The notes beneath the pieces were generated by a model that was given only the letters and a program-made list of their open reading frames with translations, had not been told where the DNA came from and did no database searches. A stretch of 64,000 nucleotides of DNA, taken from Agrobacterium sp. RAC06. GTDB lineage: Bacteria; Pseudomonadota; Alphaproteobacteria; Rhizobiales; Rhizobiaceae. The translations under genes were made by a program, and so were the position numbers. Where the stretch lies: contig NZ_CP016500.1 of assembly GCF_001713475.1 (NCBI RefSeq), forward strand, positions 248,001-312,000, given 5' to 3'. Below are positions 55,298-64,000 of this stretch, piece after piece; positions within the stretch are counted from its first letter, which is position 1, and each line of letters opens with the position of its first letter.

Positions 55298-56134
55298 TCA
55301 ACGCCCCCGCTTGATGGTGATTTTCTTCTGTCGCCAACCCGTTCCTGACAGAAGCACGGCTGCATCCACCTGATGGTCGACGATCATCAGGTCCTTGTTG
55401 ACCCGGTAGTTGACGATTTGCCGCGCCCCCTCCGACATGAGGAAGAGAACGGGCATCTCGCCATTGGCAATCCCGGCTGGAAACTGGATGTAGGTCTTTT
55501 GGCCATCAAAATAGACACGTTTGGGCCGCCACTTTGCCTGCCCCTCGATCCTGTAGGCAAAATCAAGCCGGCCGGGCGATGCTGCATGGCCCCTAGCCCC
55601 AAGCCTCGCATTGACGATCGCGATCTGGCTTGACGCCGTTTGGGGGTAGGAAAAGCCGATACGCGCCATATAGCGGCTCTCATGCGATCTCAGCCGGATG
55701 TGATAGGTGCGCATCGATGTCGTGACGATCATCGAGGTTGCCAGATTGGCCTCTGTCGGGCGCACGATCAGATGAATTGTCTGTTGCGCGCCCTCGCCGG
55801 AGCTTGCAGCCTCCACGCTCCAGCGCACGCTGTCGCCGACCAGAACGTCCTTAACGGTCTCCTGTGCTTGAAGCTCGATATCGCAGACCTGCAGTGGCGC
55901 ACAGATGATCGAAGCCTGCCCGTCTGCGAAGACGAAGAGGACCTTGCCATCGCGGCCGTGTGTGACACCACCCCGCCCGCCTTGCCAGGCACTGGAATGG
56001 CTGAGCGCCTTGACTTCGGCAGGTGTCATTTCCTGTGACAGGGCCTGGCGGTGGCCGGCACCTGAAAAGGCCAATATGCTGATCAGAATGCCCGTTGCAT
56101 GCTGTTGGAACCTGTATGTCACGACGATCTCCAT
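55298..56134 (-). CDS. trbG: Conjugal transfer protein TrbG (VirB9-like)
   Basis: 278 residues with a signal-like hydrophobic N-terminus (ATGILISILAFSGAG) and the VirB9/CagX course: GRDGKVLFVFADGQASIICAPLQVCDIELQ, GDSVRWSVEAA, HLIVRPTEANLATSMIVTTSMRTYHIRL and WRPKRVYFDGQKTYIQFP. It forms the outer-membrane core ring with TrbI. It lies 46 bases after trbF. Confidence 0.95.
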   Translation of the reverse strand: MEIVVTYRFQQHATGILISILAFSGAGHRQALSQEMTPAEVKALSHSSAWQGGRGGVTHGRDGKVLFVFADGQASIICAPLQVCDIELQAQETVKDVLVGDSVRWSVEAASSGEGAQQTIHLIVRPTEANLATSMIVTTSMRTYHIRLRSHESRYMARIGFSYPQTASSQIAIVNARLGARGHAASPGRLDFAYRIEGQAKWRPKRVYFDGQKTYIQFPAGIANGEMPVLFLMSEGARQIVNYRVNKDLMIVDHQVDAAVLLSGTGWRQKKITIKRGR

Positions 56135-56180
56135 TGCTCTCTGAAAAGCCGCCTGTCGGGTCGCTTGTCGGATCCCGTTG

Positions 56181-56849
56181 CTAGAGCTGTGCGGTCCAGT
56201 CGAAGTCGCGCACGTAAAGCCCGATCGGATTGAGCCGGATCACGGCCTCATCCTGGGGTTCGGTCAGCGTTACCGACGCAATGGCGCGAAATCGTCGGCT
56301 TGCTGTTTCCCGCCCTCTGCGGTCTCTTTCAAACTCGCTCCAATCGATCTGGTATGTTCGTTCCGACAAAGCGACGATGCTTGAGACTTCGACTGAAACC
56401 GTGACCCGTTTGGCGGCCTCAAAGGGCGAATTGCTCCGAAACCAGGCATTGATTTTCTCAGTCGACGGATCGGATGCCCTTAAAAGCGCGTAGGTGCGGT
56501 CGATATACTGCTTTTGAACCACTGCATCGGGGGTGACAGAGCGAAAGCTTGATATGAAATTGCCAAGGATTGCCCTCACGACCCGCTGGTCGGCATATTC
56601 GATCTGTTCGGGAACTCCTGCTGCAACCGGACTGCCCAAGCGGTCGATCTCGACGATGTAGGGAACGAGCCTTGTCGTCTGGCTGAGAAAGAGGGCATAG
56701 CCAAAGCCGGTGGTCGCCAGGCAAAGACTAAGCAGTGCGACAGCCCTCCACACCCTGGCCTCCCGCACGAAACTGCCATAGCGCTCATTCCATTCGAGCC
56801 GGGCCGACAGATAGGGGTTTTCCGGAAAGGAATTGCTCTTTGTCATCAC
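56181..56849 (-). CDS. trbF: Conjugal transfer protein TrbF (VirB8-like)
   Basis: 222 residues: a short cytoplasmic part with [21 protein letters not shown], one membrane helix ([20 protein letters not shown]) and a periplasmic NTF2-like VirB8 domain ending [16 protein letters not shown]. It is an inner-membrane assembly factor of the mating channel. It overlaps trbL by four bases. Confidence 0.95.
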   Translation of the reverse strand: MMTKSNSFPENPYLSARLEWNERYGSFVREARVWRAVALLSLCLATTGFGYALFLSQTTRLVPYIVEIDRLGSPVAAGVPEQIEYADQRVVRAILGNFISSFRSVTPDAVVQKQYIDRTYALLRASDPSTEKINAWFRSNSPFEAAKRVTVSVEVSSIVALSERTYQIDWSEFERDRRGRETASRRFRAIASVTLTEPQDEAVIRLNPIGLYVRDFDWTAQL

Positions 56850-58087
56850 CGCCTCTCCTCAGGTCTTGGCGTTTTGGGGGAGGATCCTGAAGCAGAGGAT
56901 GTCTTGTTGATCCCTGCTGACGCAGCCGCTTCGAGTTTGGCGTTGGCAAGGCCAAGCAACGAAGCGTGCTGGGCACCGGGTGCTGCAATCATCTTGTCGC
57001 GAGCCGCAGCACCCAAAGCCCTTCCTGCCTGCCCGGCGCCGGCCGAAAGCCCGATCATGGCAGCCTCAATGCGAGAGGCGCCTCCAGCCCGTGCCGCATC
57101 GGCGGCACTAAATCCGGTGTTTGCAGCCGTCGCGGTCAGGAAGGCGCCGCCTGCAGCCATCGTGCCCGCCTGCGTGCCATGGCGGATCACTTCAAGGCCC
57201 TGGGTGACCGAAACACCCTGCACGACGCCCTGGACGATGGTCGGGACATAGAGCGAGATGAGGAACACCACCACGGACAGACCGGCCATCGAGAAGGTCG
57301 AGAGCAGTGGATCACTGTCATTGACGGGGGCGGCGGCAAGACCAAGCAGAACGTCAGATCCGATCCGGGCGATCATCACCAGTGCCATCAGCTTCATGCC
57401 GACCGAAAAGGCATAGACCAGATAGCGTAGCGAGAAATCCTTGGTGAAGGACGAGCCGCCAAGCCCCAGCATGATCATTCCGGCCAGAAGCCCGACATAC
57501 ATTTCCACCATGACGGCGACGAAGATGGCCGCCACGAGCGAAAAGCAGATGACCACGACACCCATGGCAATCACCGAGGCAATGGCCAGTGCATTGTCCT
57601 CGAAGACCCCGAAACGGGCCTGCTGCGAAAGACCGGAGGCCACCTTTATGCCCGCGTCGAAAATCTCGGCAGGCGAGGCGGAACCCTGCCCTGCCCCGAT
57701 CGCAAACAGACTGTCGACCACAGACTTTGCAAAACCTGGTCCCTGTTCAAGAAGGAAGGCAAAAAAACCGATAAACAGGATCCGGCGCACCAATTCTGCA
57801 AACCAGCCGTCAAGTGACGCTGCAGACAAGGCCAGCCAGATTGCCGCAAGACCGATTTCGATCGCGGCCAGGATCCAGAACAGGGATCGTGCGGCTTCCA
57901 TGATGGTGGACTGCCAGTCGTGAGTTGCTGCAACCACCTGGTTTTCCAGCTCGCTGAGCATGGCGCCTTGCTGTGCAAGCACTGGTGTCGACAGGCAAAC
58001 CAGGCTGATGGCTGCAAGCCAGATGCGGGCAGACGCAGGCCAGGATAGGCAGCACAAAATGCAGTGTTGTCGTCTTGATCTTCTCAC
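56846..58087 (-). CDS. trbL: Conjugal transfer protein TrbL (VirB6-like)
   Basis: 413 residues. A signal or first helix ([20 protein letters not shown]) is followed by about six membrane spans in the central TrbL/VirB6 domain and a soluble Ala-rich tail ([23 protein letters not shown]). It forms part of the inner-membrane channel. Its start overlaps the trbJ stop directly (ATGA at 58084-58087), leaving no space for trbK. Confidence 0.93.
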   Translation of the reverse strand: MRRSRRQHCILCCLSWPASARIWLAAISLVCLSTPVLAQQGAMLSELENQVVAATHDWQSTIMEAARSLFWILAAIEIGLAAIWLALSAASLDGWFAELVRRILFIGFFAFLLEQGPGFAKSVVDSLFAIGAGQGSASPAEIFDAGIKVASGLSQQARFGVFEDNALAIASVIAMGVVVICFSLVAAIFVAVMVEMYVGLLAGMIMLGLGGSSFTKDFSLRYLVYAFSVGMKLMALVMIARIGSDVLLGLAAAPVNDSDPLLSTFSMAGLSVVVFLISLYVPTIVQGVVQGVSVTQGLEVIRHGTQAGTMAAGGAFLTATAANTGFSAADAARAGGASRIEAAMIGLSAGAGQAGRALGAAARDKMIAAPGAQHASLLGLANAKLEAAASAGINKTSSASGSSPKTPRPEERR

Positions 58088-58902
58088 CAGCGTGGCTCCA
58101 TTTTCTGACCTTCCGGGATCTCCTCAATCGCATTGCCAAAGAAGGCTTCCCGCCGGGCCTGGGCCAGATCTCTCAAGGACTGCTCGGATTGCAGCCATGC
58201 GGCAGACAGGGTCATCTGCTGGGCAAAAAGACCCCGCAGTTTCTGCAGCTGGGCGATCTGTTCGACGGCAATGTCATGGCCGACCTGCAGGGCCTTCATC
58301 TGCCCGTCGGATGTCTCGGACAGACGTTTGAGCGCCCGCGTGGTGTTGGCTTCGTTTTCAAATTGCTCGGTGGTCATGCCGGCGATGCGCAAGGTCGCTG
58401 CAATCGTCTCCTGATTGCTTTTCGACCAGGTCTGATAGGTCTCTGCGAAGGTTTCTCCGTCCGGACGCGCTTGCCGGAAGTCGGCATAGCCGCCAAATCG
58501 CTGCGCGAGGATCTCGTCGGCATTGCCCATCGTAAAGGCAATGCCCTCGCCTTGCGCTGCAATGTCTTTGAGCTTCAGGAGATCGGCTTCGACATCGCCC
58601 CAGACATGCGCGGGAAGGGTTGCCGTGTTCTGCAGCAGGGTGGAATAAATCTGCAGCTGGTTCTGGATCTGTTGGGCAAGCTGGCTGATCTGTGTCAGTT
58701 GATGACTGACTTGCGTGCCTGAGCTTTCCAAAAGCCCGACGAGTTCGGCATTGTTGGCGAGTTGCGTCCATTCGGTCGCCGCCCCGGTGACGGAGCCAGC
58801 AAGCGCACAGGAGAAATGGCCAAGAACCATGGCCGAGGACAAGAACGCCAGCCATGGCCGCTTCAGGTGGGTGCTGTTAACAATCAAGCAGCGACAACGC
58901 AT
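58084..58902 (-). CDS. trbJ: Conjugal transfer protein TrbJ (VirB5-like)
   Basis: 272 residues with a signal peptide (WLAFLSSAMVLGHFSCALAG) and a long helical Gln-rich body (LTQISQLAQQIQNQLQIYSTLLQNTA) typical of TrbJ, the minor pilus-tip component. The start at 58902 has AAGGAG before it and overlaps trbE by 26 bases. The next gene is trbL; the small entry-exclusion gene trbK, which follows trbJ in Ti-type operons, is absent. Confidence 0.93.
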   Translation of the reverse strand: MRCRCLIVNSTHLKRPWLAFLSSAMVLGHFSCALAGSVTGAATEWTQLANNAELVGLLESSGTQVSHQLTQISQLAQQIQNQLQIYSTLLQNTATLPAHVWGDVEADLLKLKDIAAQGEGIAFTMGNADEILAQRFGGYADFRQARPDGETFAETYQTWSKSNQETIAATLRIAGMTTEQFENEANTTRALKRLSETSDGQMKALQVGHDIAVEQIAQLQKLRGLFAQQMTLSAAWLQSEQSLRDLAQARREAFFGNAIEEIPEGQKMEPRW

Positions 58903-61327
58903 CTGTCTCTCCTTTCAAGCTCAGCCAGTGCCTCGGCCAGTCCGAGCCATGGGCCTGAAAAAGTGTCTTGATCGTCCTGATCTGTTCAGCGTCCGACACG
59001 CCAGTGAAGGCGAGTGTCAAAGGACCAAGCGCCATCTCGAAAAGCCTGCGTCCTTTAGGCGTCACGCAGTAGTAGTCCCGCTTCGGGCGAGCCGTGGCGA
59101 TGATCTCGATCTGCCGCTGGTTGAAACCGAGCCGCTCGTAAAAGGATGCCATTGACGTGGTCTGGGCTGCCGGATTGGCAAGGCAGATCTTGGTCGGGCA
59201 GCTTTCAATGAGAACATCGACGATCCCGGACCGTTCGGCATCGGAGATCGACTGGGTTGCAAGGATGACGGCGCAGTTTGCCTTGCGCAGCACCTTCAGC
59301 CATTCGCGGATCTTCTCACGGAAAACCTGGTGGCCCAGCATCAACCAGGCCTCATCGAGAATGATCAGGCTTGGTGCTCCGGTCAGCCGCTTTTCAATGC
59401 GCCGGAAGAGATGCACAAGAACCGGAACGAGATTGCGCTCACCCATCGACATCAAGGCTTCGAGCTCGATGCACTGGAAGGACTGGAAGGCGAGCGTATC
59501 CATCTCTGCATCCATGAGATGGCCCATCGGCCCATCGATGGTATAGTGCTTCAAGCCATCCTTGATGTCCCGCAATTGAACGCCGCTGACGAAGTCCGAC
59601 AAGGACCGACCGGAGGATGCCGCCATCAGGGTAATCTGGTGGGCAATTGCGTTGCGGTGCAAAGGTGTCACCGTGACGCCCTGAAAGACCAGAAGCATCT
59701 CGATGAACTCCGCGGCAAAGGCCTGGTCGGCATCGCTTTCGAGGTCGGCAAGCGGGCAGAAAGACAGGCTTGCCCGTCCATGCTCTTCTCCACCGATCTC
59801 ATGATGGTCACCACCGACTGCGCGTGTCAGCGGCATCAGCGACATGCCTTTGTCAAAGGCAAAGACCTGCGCATCTCGGTAGCGACGAAACTGTGCGGCA
59901 ATCAGCGCAAGCAGGGTCGATTTTCCAGACCCGGTCGGACCGAAGATCAGCGTGTGGCCGACGTCTTCATGATGGAGATTGAAATGAAACGGCGTCGACC
60001 CTGATGCCACCTGGATCAAAGCTGGCGCATCGGACGGATAAAATGGGCATGGGGCAGTCGTTTCGCCGGTCCAGACCGAGTTGACCGGGAGAAGATCTGA
60101 GAGGTTGCTCGTGTTGATCAAAGGGTCGCGGACATTGGCGTACCAGTTTCCAGGCAAGCTGCCGAGATAGGCTTCCGTTGCGTTCAGTGTTTCGATCCGG
60201 GCGCCGAAGCCTTCTGCCTGGATCATGCGTCGGACCAGTTCGGCGTTTTCAAGCAATCGATCAGGGGCATCGTCAAAGAGGATGATCACTGAGGTGTAGT
60301 AGCCAAAGGCGACGAGGCCCGAATTGGCCTGGGCAATGGCGGTTTCTGTCTCGGCCACCATGGCCGCGGCATCCTGGTCGAGAGAGCGTCCCTGTGTCTG
60401 AAACAGCTGATCGAGAAACGGCCTCACCTTTTGCTGCCATCGCCGCCGTTTCTGTTCGAGCCTTCGTCTGGCATCGTGAGCGTCAAGGAAGATGAAGCGC
60501 GAAGACCAGCGATAGGATAAGGGCATCTGGTCGAGTGAATTCAGGATGCCCGGCCAGCTTTGTGACGGAAAGCCATCGATCGCAACCACGCCAATATGCC
60601 GGTCGTCGAGCTTCGGCGTCGTGCCATGCTCCATCTGGGCGGTTAAGATGCAATCGAGATACATGCCGACATCAGGAAGCCTAACCGGCATGTTTTCGCC
60701 GCTGATACAAAATCTGACGAACTGAAGCAGGCTGTCGAAGCGCGCCTCGCGAAGACCGAAGGCTTCATTCAGGCGATGAGCCTGCATCTTTTGCAGCGAA
60801 ATCGTTGCCGACAGATATTGCTCGATTTCCCTGATCGCGTTGGAAAAGGCGGCGAGCGCTCTATCGGCCGGACCAGCCTTTGCAGCGCCATCACTCGAGA
60901 AGACAAACTGCGATAACCCCTCCCCCGCCTGATGACCGGGCTTGTAGGTCAGGACAAGGCTCTGCCGACTTTCGAAATGGCGATCCTGGACCGCAAAGTG
61001 ACGTCGCCGCTCCTCATCGATCGCTCGAGATACGGTGTCTGGAAAATGCGAACGGTCACGGTCATGATATCCCGCGCTGGGGACCCGCAGACTGTCGACC
61101 TGCAACATCCAGCCCGAGCCAAGTTTTGATATTATGCTATTGATTTCATGTGATATTCTGTTTCTTTCATAGGCTGTCGCGCTCTCTGTGTCCGGCCCGA
61201 AGAAATACCAGCCGGCAAGCAGGCTGCCGTCCTTCAACAGCAGCGTTCCATCCTCGATCAGGGCGGCATAGGGCATGAGATCCGCAAAGGATGGGCCATG
61301 GTGTCGAAACCTTGAAAGGCCAACCAT
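58877..61327 (-). CDS. trbE: Conjugal transfer ATPase TrbE (VirB4-like)
   Basis: 816 residues from ATG 61327 (GAGGAGAAG before it); the longer open frame upstream runs into trbD. Walker A is FGPTGSGKST and Walker B is SLIILDEAWLML, with the VirB4 features ILATQSISDAERSG and RDYYCVTPKGRRLFEMALGP. It energises channel assembly and pilus dynamics at the inner membrane. It begins 14 bases after trbD. Confidence 0.96.
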   Translation of the reverse strand: MVGLSRFRHHGPSFADLMPYAALIEDGTLLLKDGSLLAGWYFFGPDTESATAYERNRISHEINSIISKLGSGWMLQVDSLRVPSAGYHDRDRSHFPDTVSRAIDEERRRHFAVQDRHFESRQSLVLTYKPGHQAGEGLSQFVFSSDGAAKAGPADRALAAFSNAIREIEQYLSATISLQKMQAHRLNEAFGLREARFDSLLQFVRFCISGENMPVRLPDVGMYLDCILTAQMEHGTTPKLDDRHIGVVAIDGFPSQSWPGILNSLDQMPLSYRWSSRFIFLDAHDARRRLEQKRRRWQQKVRPFLDQLFQTQGRSLDQDAAAMVAETETAIAQANSGLVAFGYYTSVIILFDDAPDRLLENAELVRRMIQAEGFGARIETLNATEAYLGSLPGNWYANVRDPLINTSNLSDLLPVNSVWTGETTAPCPFYPSDAPALIQVASGSTPFHFNLHHEDVGHTLIFGPTGSGKSTLLALIAAQFRRYRDAQVFAFDKGMSLMPLTRAVGGDHHEIGGEEHGRASLSFCPLADLESDADQAFAAEFIEMLLVFQGVTVTPLHRNAIAHQITLMAASSGRSLSDFVSGVQLRDIKDGLKHYTIDGPMGHLMDAEMDTLAFQSFQCIELEALMSMGERNLVPVLVHLFRRIEKRLTGAPSLIILDEAWLMLGHQVFREKIREWLKVLRKANCAVILATQSISDAERSGIVDVLIESCPTKICLANPAAQTTSMASFYERLGFNQRQIEIIATARPKRDYYCVTPKGRRLFEMALGPLTLAFTGVSDAEQIRTIKTLFQAHGSDWPRHWLSLKGETDALSLLDC

Positions 61328-61341
61328 CTTTCTTCTCCTCT

Positions 61342-61641
61342 TCACCTGGCAAAGGGGGTGGATGTGGCGCGGTAGACGGGGCGGTAGCGGATATGGCGCA
61401 GATAGATGCGGCGCATCATCGGATCCTTGCGTGCCATGAGGCGAAGAACCGAAAGCACGATGACCCATGCCAGGGCGCCGAGAATGGCAGCGGTGATGGT
61501 AATCACCACAAACACCAGAATGACGCAGACTAGCCCGGTCAACAGGACGAGTTCGCGATCAGCGCCCATCAGAAGATTGGGGCGCGACAAGGCGCGATGG
61601 ATAGGATGAGTGATGAGAGCATTCTCAGACACGGGCATCAT
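61342..61641 (-). CDS. trbD: Conjugal transfer protein TrbD (VirB3-like)
   Basis: 99 residues: [28 protein letters not shown], then a double membrane span ([29 protein letters not shown]) and a basic tail ([15 protein letters not shown]). This is the exact layout of TrbD. It overlaps trbC by four bases. Confidence 0.93.
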   Translation of the reverse strand: MMPVSENALITHPIHRALSRPNLLMGADRELVLLTGLVCVILVFVVITITAAILGALAWVIVLSVLRLMARKDPMMRRIYLRHIRYRPVYRATSTPFAR

Positions 61642-62030
61642 ACCAAGCGCCCTCTTTCCTGTTCGAGGATGCGACTGGAGAGGTCGGGGCTCTGAACGGC
61701 AGGTCTCGTGTTTGTTGCAAGTGTGGCGCCCGTGGCACCAAACAGGCCGACGATCTGGCTTGCCCCGAGCAGAATGCCGGCTACGAGCACGACATACATC
61801 AGCCTTCGGGCAAAATCGTTCAACTCGCCGCCGAAGATCAGCATGCCGCCGGCGACAGCGACGGCTGCAAGGGCGATGAAGCCTGCGACAGGCCCCGTGA
61901 TCGATTGCTGGATCTGTTCCAGCGGCGCTTCCCAGGGAAGTCCACCGCCAGAGCTTGCATGCGCGGCACCTGTCTCAATCAAGGTCGCTACCGCGGTCGA
62001 TGCCACGATCATCGTTTGAACAGCTTTCAT
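61638..62030 (-). CDS. trbC: Conjugal transfer pilin TrbC (VirB2-like)
   Basis: 130 residues from ATG 62030, chosen because GGAG lies six bases before; ATG 62051, overlapping the trbB stop, would add seven residues. After the signal peptide (cleavage near AHA-SSGGG) comes [34 protein letters not shown] and a second hydrophobic span ([22 protein letters not shown]). It is the major pilus subunit and is probably cyclised in this family. Confidence 0.93.
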   Translation of the reverse strand: MKAVQTMIVASTAVATLIETGAAHASSGGGLPWEAPLEQIQQSITGPVAGFIALAAVAVAGGMLIFGGELNDFARRLMYVVLVAGILLGASQIVGLFGATGATLATNTRPAVQSPDLSSRILEQERGRLV

Positions 62031-62047
62031 CTTCAGCTCCTTTTTGA

Positions 62048-62983
62048 TCAAACAAGCAGGTATCGTCCCGCGTCGAAGCCCTCGACGCTGACGACTTCGT
62101 CGATCCGGCGCTTTCCGTCTGAGCGCTTGATCGACACGATGAGATCGATCGCGTCTGCGATGACATGCTGCATCGGCATGTGGCTCACTTCGCAGACCAG
62201 TTGCTCTAGCCGCCGCAACGCGCCTGGGGCATCATTTGCGTGCAATGTCGTGAAGCCGCCGGGATGGCCGGTATTCCAGGCCTTCAGAAGTGTGAGGGCC
62301 GCCCCGTCCCTCACCTCCCCGACCATGATGCGGTCCGGGCGCAGGCGAAGCGTGCTTTTCAACAGCCTGTCGATGGCAAGGCTGTCACTGCTTCTGAGCG
62401 TGACTGCGTTCTTGGCTGGGCAATCGATCTCGAGCGTGTCTTCGATGAGGACGATGCGATCGTCCGGGAAGCACTTGTGGATCTCCTGCAGCACGGCATT
62501 GGCAAGTGTCGTCTTCCCGGACCCTGTGCCACCACAGACGAGGATGTTGTGCCGCGCCTCGATCGCCCGCAGCAGACGATCATATTGCGTGGCGCTCATC
62601 GTCTCCTGTCTGACATAGTCCTCAAGGGCGATGCGGTTGACGGCACGTCGCCTGATCGAAAAGGTCGGAGCACTAACGGCCGGCGGCAGCAAACCTTCGA
62701 AACGATGTCGGCCAAGCGGGATTTCGCCAGAGACGATCGGCATTTTGTCGTTGACCTCTTGGTCAAGCGCATGGGCGACGAGTCCAATCAGAATTTCCGC
62801 CTGTTCAGGCTCAAGTGAGCCGGTACACTCCATTCCGCCGCGCAGTCTCTCGATAAACAGTTTGCCGTCGGGATTGAGCATGATCTCGATGACCTCGGGG
62901 TCTGCCAGGCTGAGGCAAAGATCAGTGCCGAGCGCCTGCTCCAGTTTGCGGTTCAGGCGGGCGCGGCTTTCAATCCTGTTCAT
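62048..62983 (-). CDS. trbB: Conjugal transfer ATPase TrbB (VirB11-like)
   Basis: 311 residues: an N-terminal domain, then Walker [16 protein letters not shown], the Asp box [11 protein letters not shown], Walker [18 protein letters not shown] and the His box [17 protein letters not shown] hexameric secretion ATPase that drives pilus assembly. It overlaps traI by four bases, so synthase and transfer genes are co-translated, as in Ti-type plasmids. Confidence 0.96.
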   Translation of the reverse strand: MNRIESRARLNRKLEQALGTDLCLSLADPEVIEIMLNPDGKLFIERLRGGMECTGSLEPEQAEILIGLVAHALDQEVNDKMPIVSGEIPLGRHRFEGLLPPAVSAPTFSIRRRAVNRIALEDYVRQETMSATQYDRLLRAIEARHNILVCGGTGSGKTTLANAVLQEIHKCFPDDRIVLIEDTLEIDCPAKNAVTLRSSDSLAIDRLLKSTLRLRPDRIMVGEVRDGAALTLLKAWNTGHPGGFTTLHANDAPGALRRLEQLVCEVSHMPMQHVIADAIDLIVSIKRSDGKRRIDEVVSVEGFDAGRYLLV

Positions 62984-63648
62984 GATGAAGCCCTTTGCTG
63001 TGTGGTCAGCGCGAGGAACGGCCGATAGCCCTCAGGCCGCAGCCTCTCGAACACCGCCTTCGAGATCTCAAGCGAACCGGCAACACTTTCCGTCTCGTTG
63101 ATGACAGTGACGGGTCCGAGCCGCTTCATGGGCCAGCCGGCCATACGCAGGATACGCTCGAACCGGACATCTGTGGCCGTCACCAGTTCCAGGTACTCGT
63201 TCGACAGGCACCAATCGATGATGCCGGCCAGAAGCATTCTCGTTCTCAAACTGGAAAACGAAGGCTTGGCGATTGCGGCGGGCTTCAGACGCTTGTAGCC
63301 CGGTGACGGCGAAGGCTGATGCTTGTCGATGCAAAAGCGCGAGCTCTCGATCATTCTCGGATGCACACGAAGCTTTCCGCCCTCAAGCAGCATGGGAAAG
63401 ACTTGCCTGAGCATGCTGAAGCGCGCTGCAGGGTGCAGCCTGACGCTGCCGACGACCTGATGGCTCCCTTCCACAAGCAGGATGTAGACCGGCGCTTGAT
63501 CGTCAAATTGATCGCGCTCTTGGCCGTCCACGTTTTCGACATCCCAGTGGAGACGGTCGGCAAACACCTTCGACCTCAACTGCAGCATGGCTTGCATGAG
63601 TGATGCGGACTGGGGCTGCCGGGCATCTTCGATAACGACCAATTGCAT
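62980..63648 (-). CDS. traI: LuxI-type acyl-homoserine-lactone synthase (TraI-like)
   Basis: I place the start at 63648 (GAGGA at 63656-63660 on the plus map, read as CGAGGAAA), giving 222 residues beginning MQLVVIEDARQ; the frame stays open 89 codons further upstream. Invariant LuxI residues are visible: R and F in LRSKVFADRLHW, D/D in ERDQFDDQAPVY, the R in VVGSVRLHP, and E and R in MIESSRFCID. It makes the signal for the TraR-like protein at 52608. Heading the trb operon is its standard place in Ti, Ri and Sym plasmids. Confidence 0.9.
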   Translation of the reverse strand: MQLVVIEDARQPQSASLMQAMLQLRSKVFADRLHWDVENVDGQERDQFDDQAPVYILLVEGSHQVVGSVRLHPAARFSMLRQVFPMLLEGGKLRVHPRMIESSRFCIDKHQPSPSPGYKRLKPAAIAKPSFSSLRTRMLLAGIIDWCLSNEYLELVTATDVRFERILRMAGWPMKRLGPVTVINETESVAGSLEISKAVFERLRPEGYRPFLALTTQQRASS

Positions 63649-64000
63649 GACGGTTTCCTCGTTGGTCCTCTCATGAGAGTGAAACGAGGCGAGGCGGTCC
63701 AGATACAAATCTGTTGAACGGCTGAGCTTCTGCCGCATGGGACGTGAGTCGGGACTTGTGCCGCTGAGAGAATCGGTTTTGCTCGACATCACCGGTGCAA
63801 TCCGCCCCGGCAATGGGCCGTTCTGCTCGGCTTTCCACGACAAATCTGTCATGGGCTCCTTTGGACTTGCCACCTGTAGATGTGCCCAAGCCTCTGGTTT
63901 TAAAGGATCATTCAATCAAGGGGGAATTTTTAAGCGCGGCAGCAATGTCCAAACTGGCGCCGCAGCTGGGGGCTTCTTGCTTGCCAAGTGGGGGGAATCG
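63649..64000. other. Upstream region of traI at the window edge
   Basis: 352 bases. In Ti-type plasmids this intergenic region carries tra boxes and the divergent repABC promoters. Here I see a perfect palindrome CTCTCATGAGAG at 63668-63679 just upstream of the traI ribosome site, and AGATGTGC at 63878-63885, also found before the TraR-like gene. No full tra box and no rep gene start is visible before the window ends. The in-frame extension of traI (to 63915) lies here. Confidence 0.45.

Noticed and set aside
58087..58139. Possible tiny trbK between trbJ and trbL
   Set aside because: trbJ and trbL overlap directly. The minus-strand frame starting at 58139 is a shadow of trbJ/trbL without a lipobox.
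63841..63900. Candidate tra box upstream of traI
   Set aside because: Only an 8-base half-like match (AGATGTGC) with no matching second arm; not enough to call an operator.

Overview
The window looks like a replicon of an alphaproteobacterium of the Rhizobiaceae (Rhizobium/Agrobacterium/Ciceribacter type). The support is the family content: ExoP/ExoY/PssD/PssE-like exopolysaccharide genes, a BTLCP transglutaminase-like protein, a rhizobial-type biuret hydrolase, many LysR-controlled ABC uptake operons, and a Ti/Sym-plasmid-type traI-trb conjugation cluster. In Ti-type plasmids traI-trb sits beside, and divergent from, repABC. The right edge of the window is therefore probably next to a repABC origin, and the whole piece may belong to a megaplasmid or chromid. 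This is an inference, because no rep gene is inside the window.

Layout. (1) 1-15013: a surface-polysaccharide locus. It holds secreted and membrane accessory proteins, a polymerase/ligase-like protein, a PPP-type phosphatase, a Wzc/ExoP-type tyrosine autokinase, UDP-glucose dehydrogenase, a UDP-glucuronate epimerase, a PssD/PssE-like split glucuronosyltransferase, a Wzx flippase, a Wzy-like polymerase, a GT4 glycosyltransferase and a pyruvyltransferase. The priming ExoY-type sugar transferase (17791-18474) is cut off from the rest by insertion sequences. (2) 15014-23521: a scrap yard of mobile DNA. An IS110 remnant is hit by an IS3-family element; there is a second, IS2-like element, an IS630 element sitting inside another reading frame, IS30 and IS3 fragments and the tail of a tyrosine recombinase. 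Among them is a polysaccharide-lyase-like gene whose 5' part carries a run of 17 C, a candidate for phase variation. (3) 23611-31398: a LysR gene and a small HTH gene, then a polyamine-type ABC importer followed by a TauD-like oxygenase, an RraA-like protein and a nitrilase-family amidase; the substrate is unknown. (4) 31604-34815: a broken VanZ-like gene, an intact hipBA module and a LacI tail. (5) 34872-44191: a LysR-controlled operon for uptake (BMP-type nucleoside/amide ABC importer) and complete hydrolysis of biuret, and perhaps triuret, through two isochorismatase-like hydrolases and allophanate hydrolase. (6) 44286-52288: an AraC tail, an ornithine cyclodeaminase-like protein, an MmgE/PrpD protein, an amidohydrolase and two divergent atypical OmpR-type regulators, plus IS1595 and hipB remnants. 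(7) 52608-64000: a LuxR-type (TraR-like) regulator convergent with a complete trbBCDEJLFGHI operon led by a LuxI-type AHL synthase. trbK is missing.

How the parts work together. In the polysaccharide locus Ugd feeds UDP-glucuronate to the epimerase and to PssD/PssE. ExoY primes the lipid carrier, the glycosyltransferases build the repeat, Wzx flips it, Wzy and Wzc polymerise and export it, and the pyruvyltransferase and lyase modify or trim it. A shared dyad, TAAC-N5-GTTAA, lies before both the ugd operon and the exoY-like gene. In the biuret operon, import is followed by biuret to allophanate to ammonia plus CO2, giving nitrogen. The trb operon is probably density-controlled by the TraI/TraR-like pair. 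No tRNA, rRNA or CRISPR array was seen.
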